A stretch of 64,000 nt of DNA. Origin: Hyphomicrobiaceae bacterium. GTDB taxonomy: Bacteria > Pseudomonadota > Alphaproteobacteria > Rhizobiales > Hyphomicrobiaceae. The notes under the pieces are model-generated. The model saw only the letters and a program-made list of their open reading frames with translations. It was not told the origin of the DNA and did no database searches. How positions within the stretch are numbered: position 1 is the first letter of the stretch; each line of letters opens with the position of its first letter. This document shows positions 62,917 through 64,000 of the stretch, one piece after another. A program made the translations under genes and the position numbers. The stretch spans positions 1 to 64,000 of the forward strand of contig JAHDXT010000002.1 of NCBI GenBank assembly GCA_023384095.1, given 5' to 3'.

Positions 62917-64000
62917 ATGACGACATTGGCCACCCGCATCGCACGGTTCACAGCCGGCCTGGATCCCGCCCGGCTGCCTCCCGAGGTCACCGAGAAGGCG
63001 AAGGTCTGTCTGCTCAATGCCTACGGCATGGGCCTCGACTGCCACGACACGCCCTATGCTCCGGTCGCGCGGGCGGCGGCGCTGGCGCTCGACGGCGAGG
63101 TTGCCGGCGGGGCCACGATGCTGGCCGACGGCCGCCGCACGACGATCGGCGGCGCGTGCCTCGCCAACTCCGCGCTGTTCCATGGCCGGGCGCAGGAGGA
63201 CAGCTCGGGCGCCGCGCACTTCGGTACCATCCTCATCCCGCTCCTGACGGCGATGCTCGAGCTTCGCCGCTATGCGCTCGCCGATCTCGTCCCGGCGCTG
63301 GTCGCCGGCTACGAGGCGGGCGGCCTTCTCGAGAAGGCCTACGCGAGCCAGACCACGCCGGCCGGCTTCCGCTCGACGGCGACCTACGGCGCTGTCGCCG
63401 CCGCCGCCTCGGCCGCCCGCCTGATGCGGCTCGATGTGGGGGCAACCGCCGCCGCGCTGTCGAATGCCGTGTCCTTCACCGGCGGCCTGCTGCAGTCGTT
63501 CGCCGACGGCACCGACGAATGGCGCTATCAGCCCGGCCTCGTCGCCCGCAATGGGCTCGCGGCAGCGGAGCTCGCCCGCGCGGGCTCGGTTTCCGCTCCC
63601 GACGCGTTCGAGGGCAAGTCAGGGTTTGTTCGCGCCTTTGCCCGCACCGGCTGCGATGTGGATCGGCTCGCGGCCGGGCTCGGGAAGGACTGGCTGATCC
63701 ACCGCGTGGCGTTCAAGCCGTTCCCCGTCTGCGCCTTCAACCAGACGCCGGTGACCGGCGCACTGGCGCTGCGCGAGGAGATCGGCGCAGCGGGCATCTC
63801 GTCTGTTCGCGTCCGCATGAACCCCTACGAATGCGGCTATGCGGGCATGGACGCGACCGGGCCATTCAGCACCATCTCCGGAACGCTGATGAGCATCCCG
63901 TTCTGCATCGCCGCGACGCTCATCTATGGCATCCCGGACATGAGCCGCATGACGACCTATGACGATCCCGCCGTGAACGGTCTCGTCGGGCGCATCGCGC
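62917..64000 (+). CDS. MmgE/PrpD family protein, truncated by the window end
   Basis: An open frame from ATG 62917 (preceded by TAGGAGG) to the end of the window, at least 361 aa with no stop. The translation begins MTTLATRIARFTAGLDPARL and contains ANSALFHGRAQEDSSGAAHFG, FRSTATYGAVAAAASAARL, FTGGLLQSFADGTDEWRYQPG and FKPFPVCAFNQTP, all typical of the MmgE/PrpD (2-methylcitrate dehydratase-like) family. It lies 39 nt after livF and probably acts on the imported substrate. The real enzyme substrate is unknown; many members are not methylcitrate dehydratases. Confidence 0.88.
   Translation, partial: MTTLATRIARFTAGLDPARLPPEVTEKAKVCLLNAYGMGLDCHDTPYAPVARAAALALDGEVAGGATMLADGRRTTIGGACLANSALFHGRAQEDSSGAAHFGTILIPLLTAMLELRRYALADLVPALVAGYEAGGLLEKAYASQTTPAGFRSTATYGAVAAAASAARLMRLDVGATAAALSNAVSFTGGLLQSFADGTDEWRYQPGLVARNGLAAAELARAGSVSAPDAFEGKSGFVRAFARTGCDVDRLAAGLGKDWLIHRVAFKPFPVCAFNQTPVTGALALREEIGAAGISSVRVRMNPYECGYAGMDATGPFSTISGTLMSIPFCIAATLIYGIPDMSRMTTYDDPAVNGLVGRIA

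Overview
The window is GC-rich, densely coded DNA that most resembles an alphaproteobacterium, probably of the Rhizobiales/Hyphomicrobiales type. This is inferred from the fused NirDL and fused double NarK (both known from Paracoccus-like denitrifiers), the abundance of ABC uptake systems for amines and organic acids, and the gene families present. No rRNA, tRNA, CRISPR array, transposase or phage gene was seen.

Positions 1-39763 form a denitrification island. In order it holds: ubiD-ubiX (minus) diverging from ubiT-ubiU-ubiV (plus), for ubiquinone synthesis including the oxygen-independent route; an ArsR regulator with a permease; a Dnr/NnrR-type Crp/Fnr regulator; a ten-gene minus-strand nitrite reductase operon nirS-E-C-F-DL-G-H-J-N-cbiX; the divergent nirI-nirX pair and a periplasmic cytochrome c; a minus-strand operon for an unusual heme-copper oxidase-like enzyme (59-aa membrane peptide, CuA subunit II, subunit I, ctaB, sco, a cytochrome b/ferredoxin/MvhD fusion, an anchored unknown protein, hemerythrin); mog; and narGHJI followed by a parvulin-type isomerase, a phosphatase-like protein with a degenerate active site, and a fused narK.

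Five Fnr/Dnr-like palindromes (TTGAC-N4-GTYAA or -ATCAA) lie upstream of ubiD/ubiT, the dnr-like gene, nirS/nirI, the cytochrome c gene and the oxidase-like operon. The 14-mer between nirS and nirI is identical to the one before the oxidase-like operon. Subunit I of that enzyme keeps all metal ligands but has Gln where oxygen reductases carry the active-site Tyr. Because no norCB is present, it is the best candidate for the NO reductase (eNOR-like). The pathway encoded is therefore nitrate to nitrite (Nar) to NO (NirS) to probably N2O (eNOR-like), fed by quinol and cytochrome c; nosZ is not in the window.

Positions 39789-64000 are ordinary catabolism and transport: a LysR regulator diverging from a PotD-type ABC transporter and an opine-oxidase/HcnABC-like flavoprotein set; an acyl-CoA ligase, acyl-CoA dehydrogenase, lipoyl E2-like protein, enoyl-CoA hydratase and acetoin-dehydrogenase-type E1 (minus), controlled by a divergent TetR with an extra C-terminal domain; an EthD-like protein; and a branched-chain-amino-acid-type ABC transporter with an SDR and a truncated MmgE/PrpD gene running off the end.
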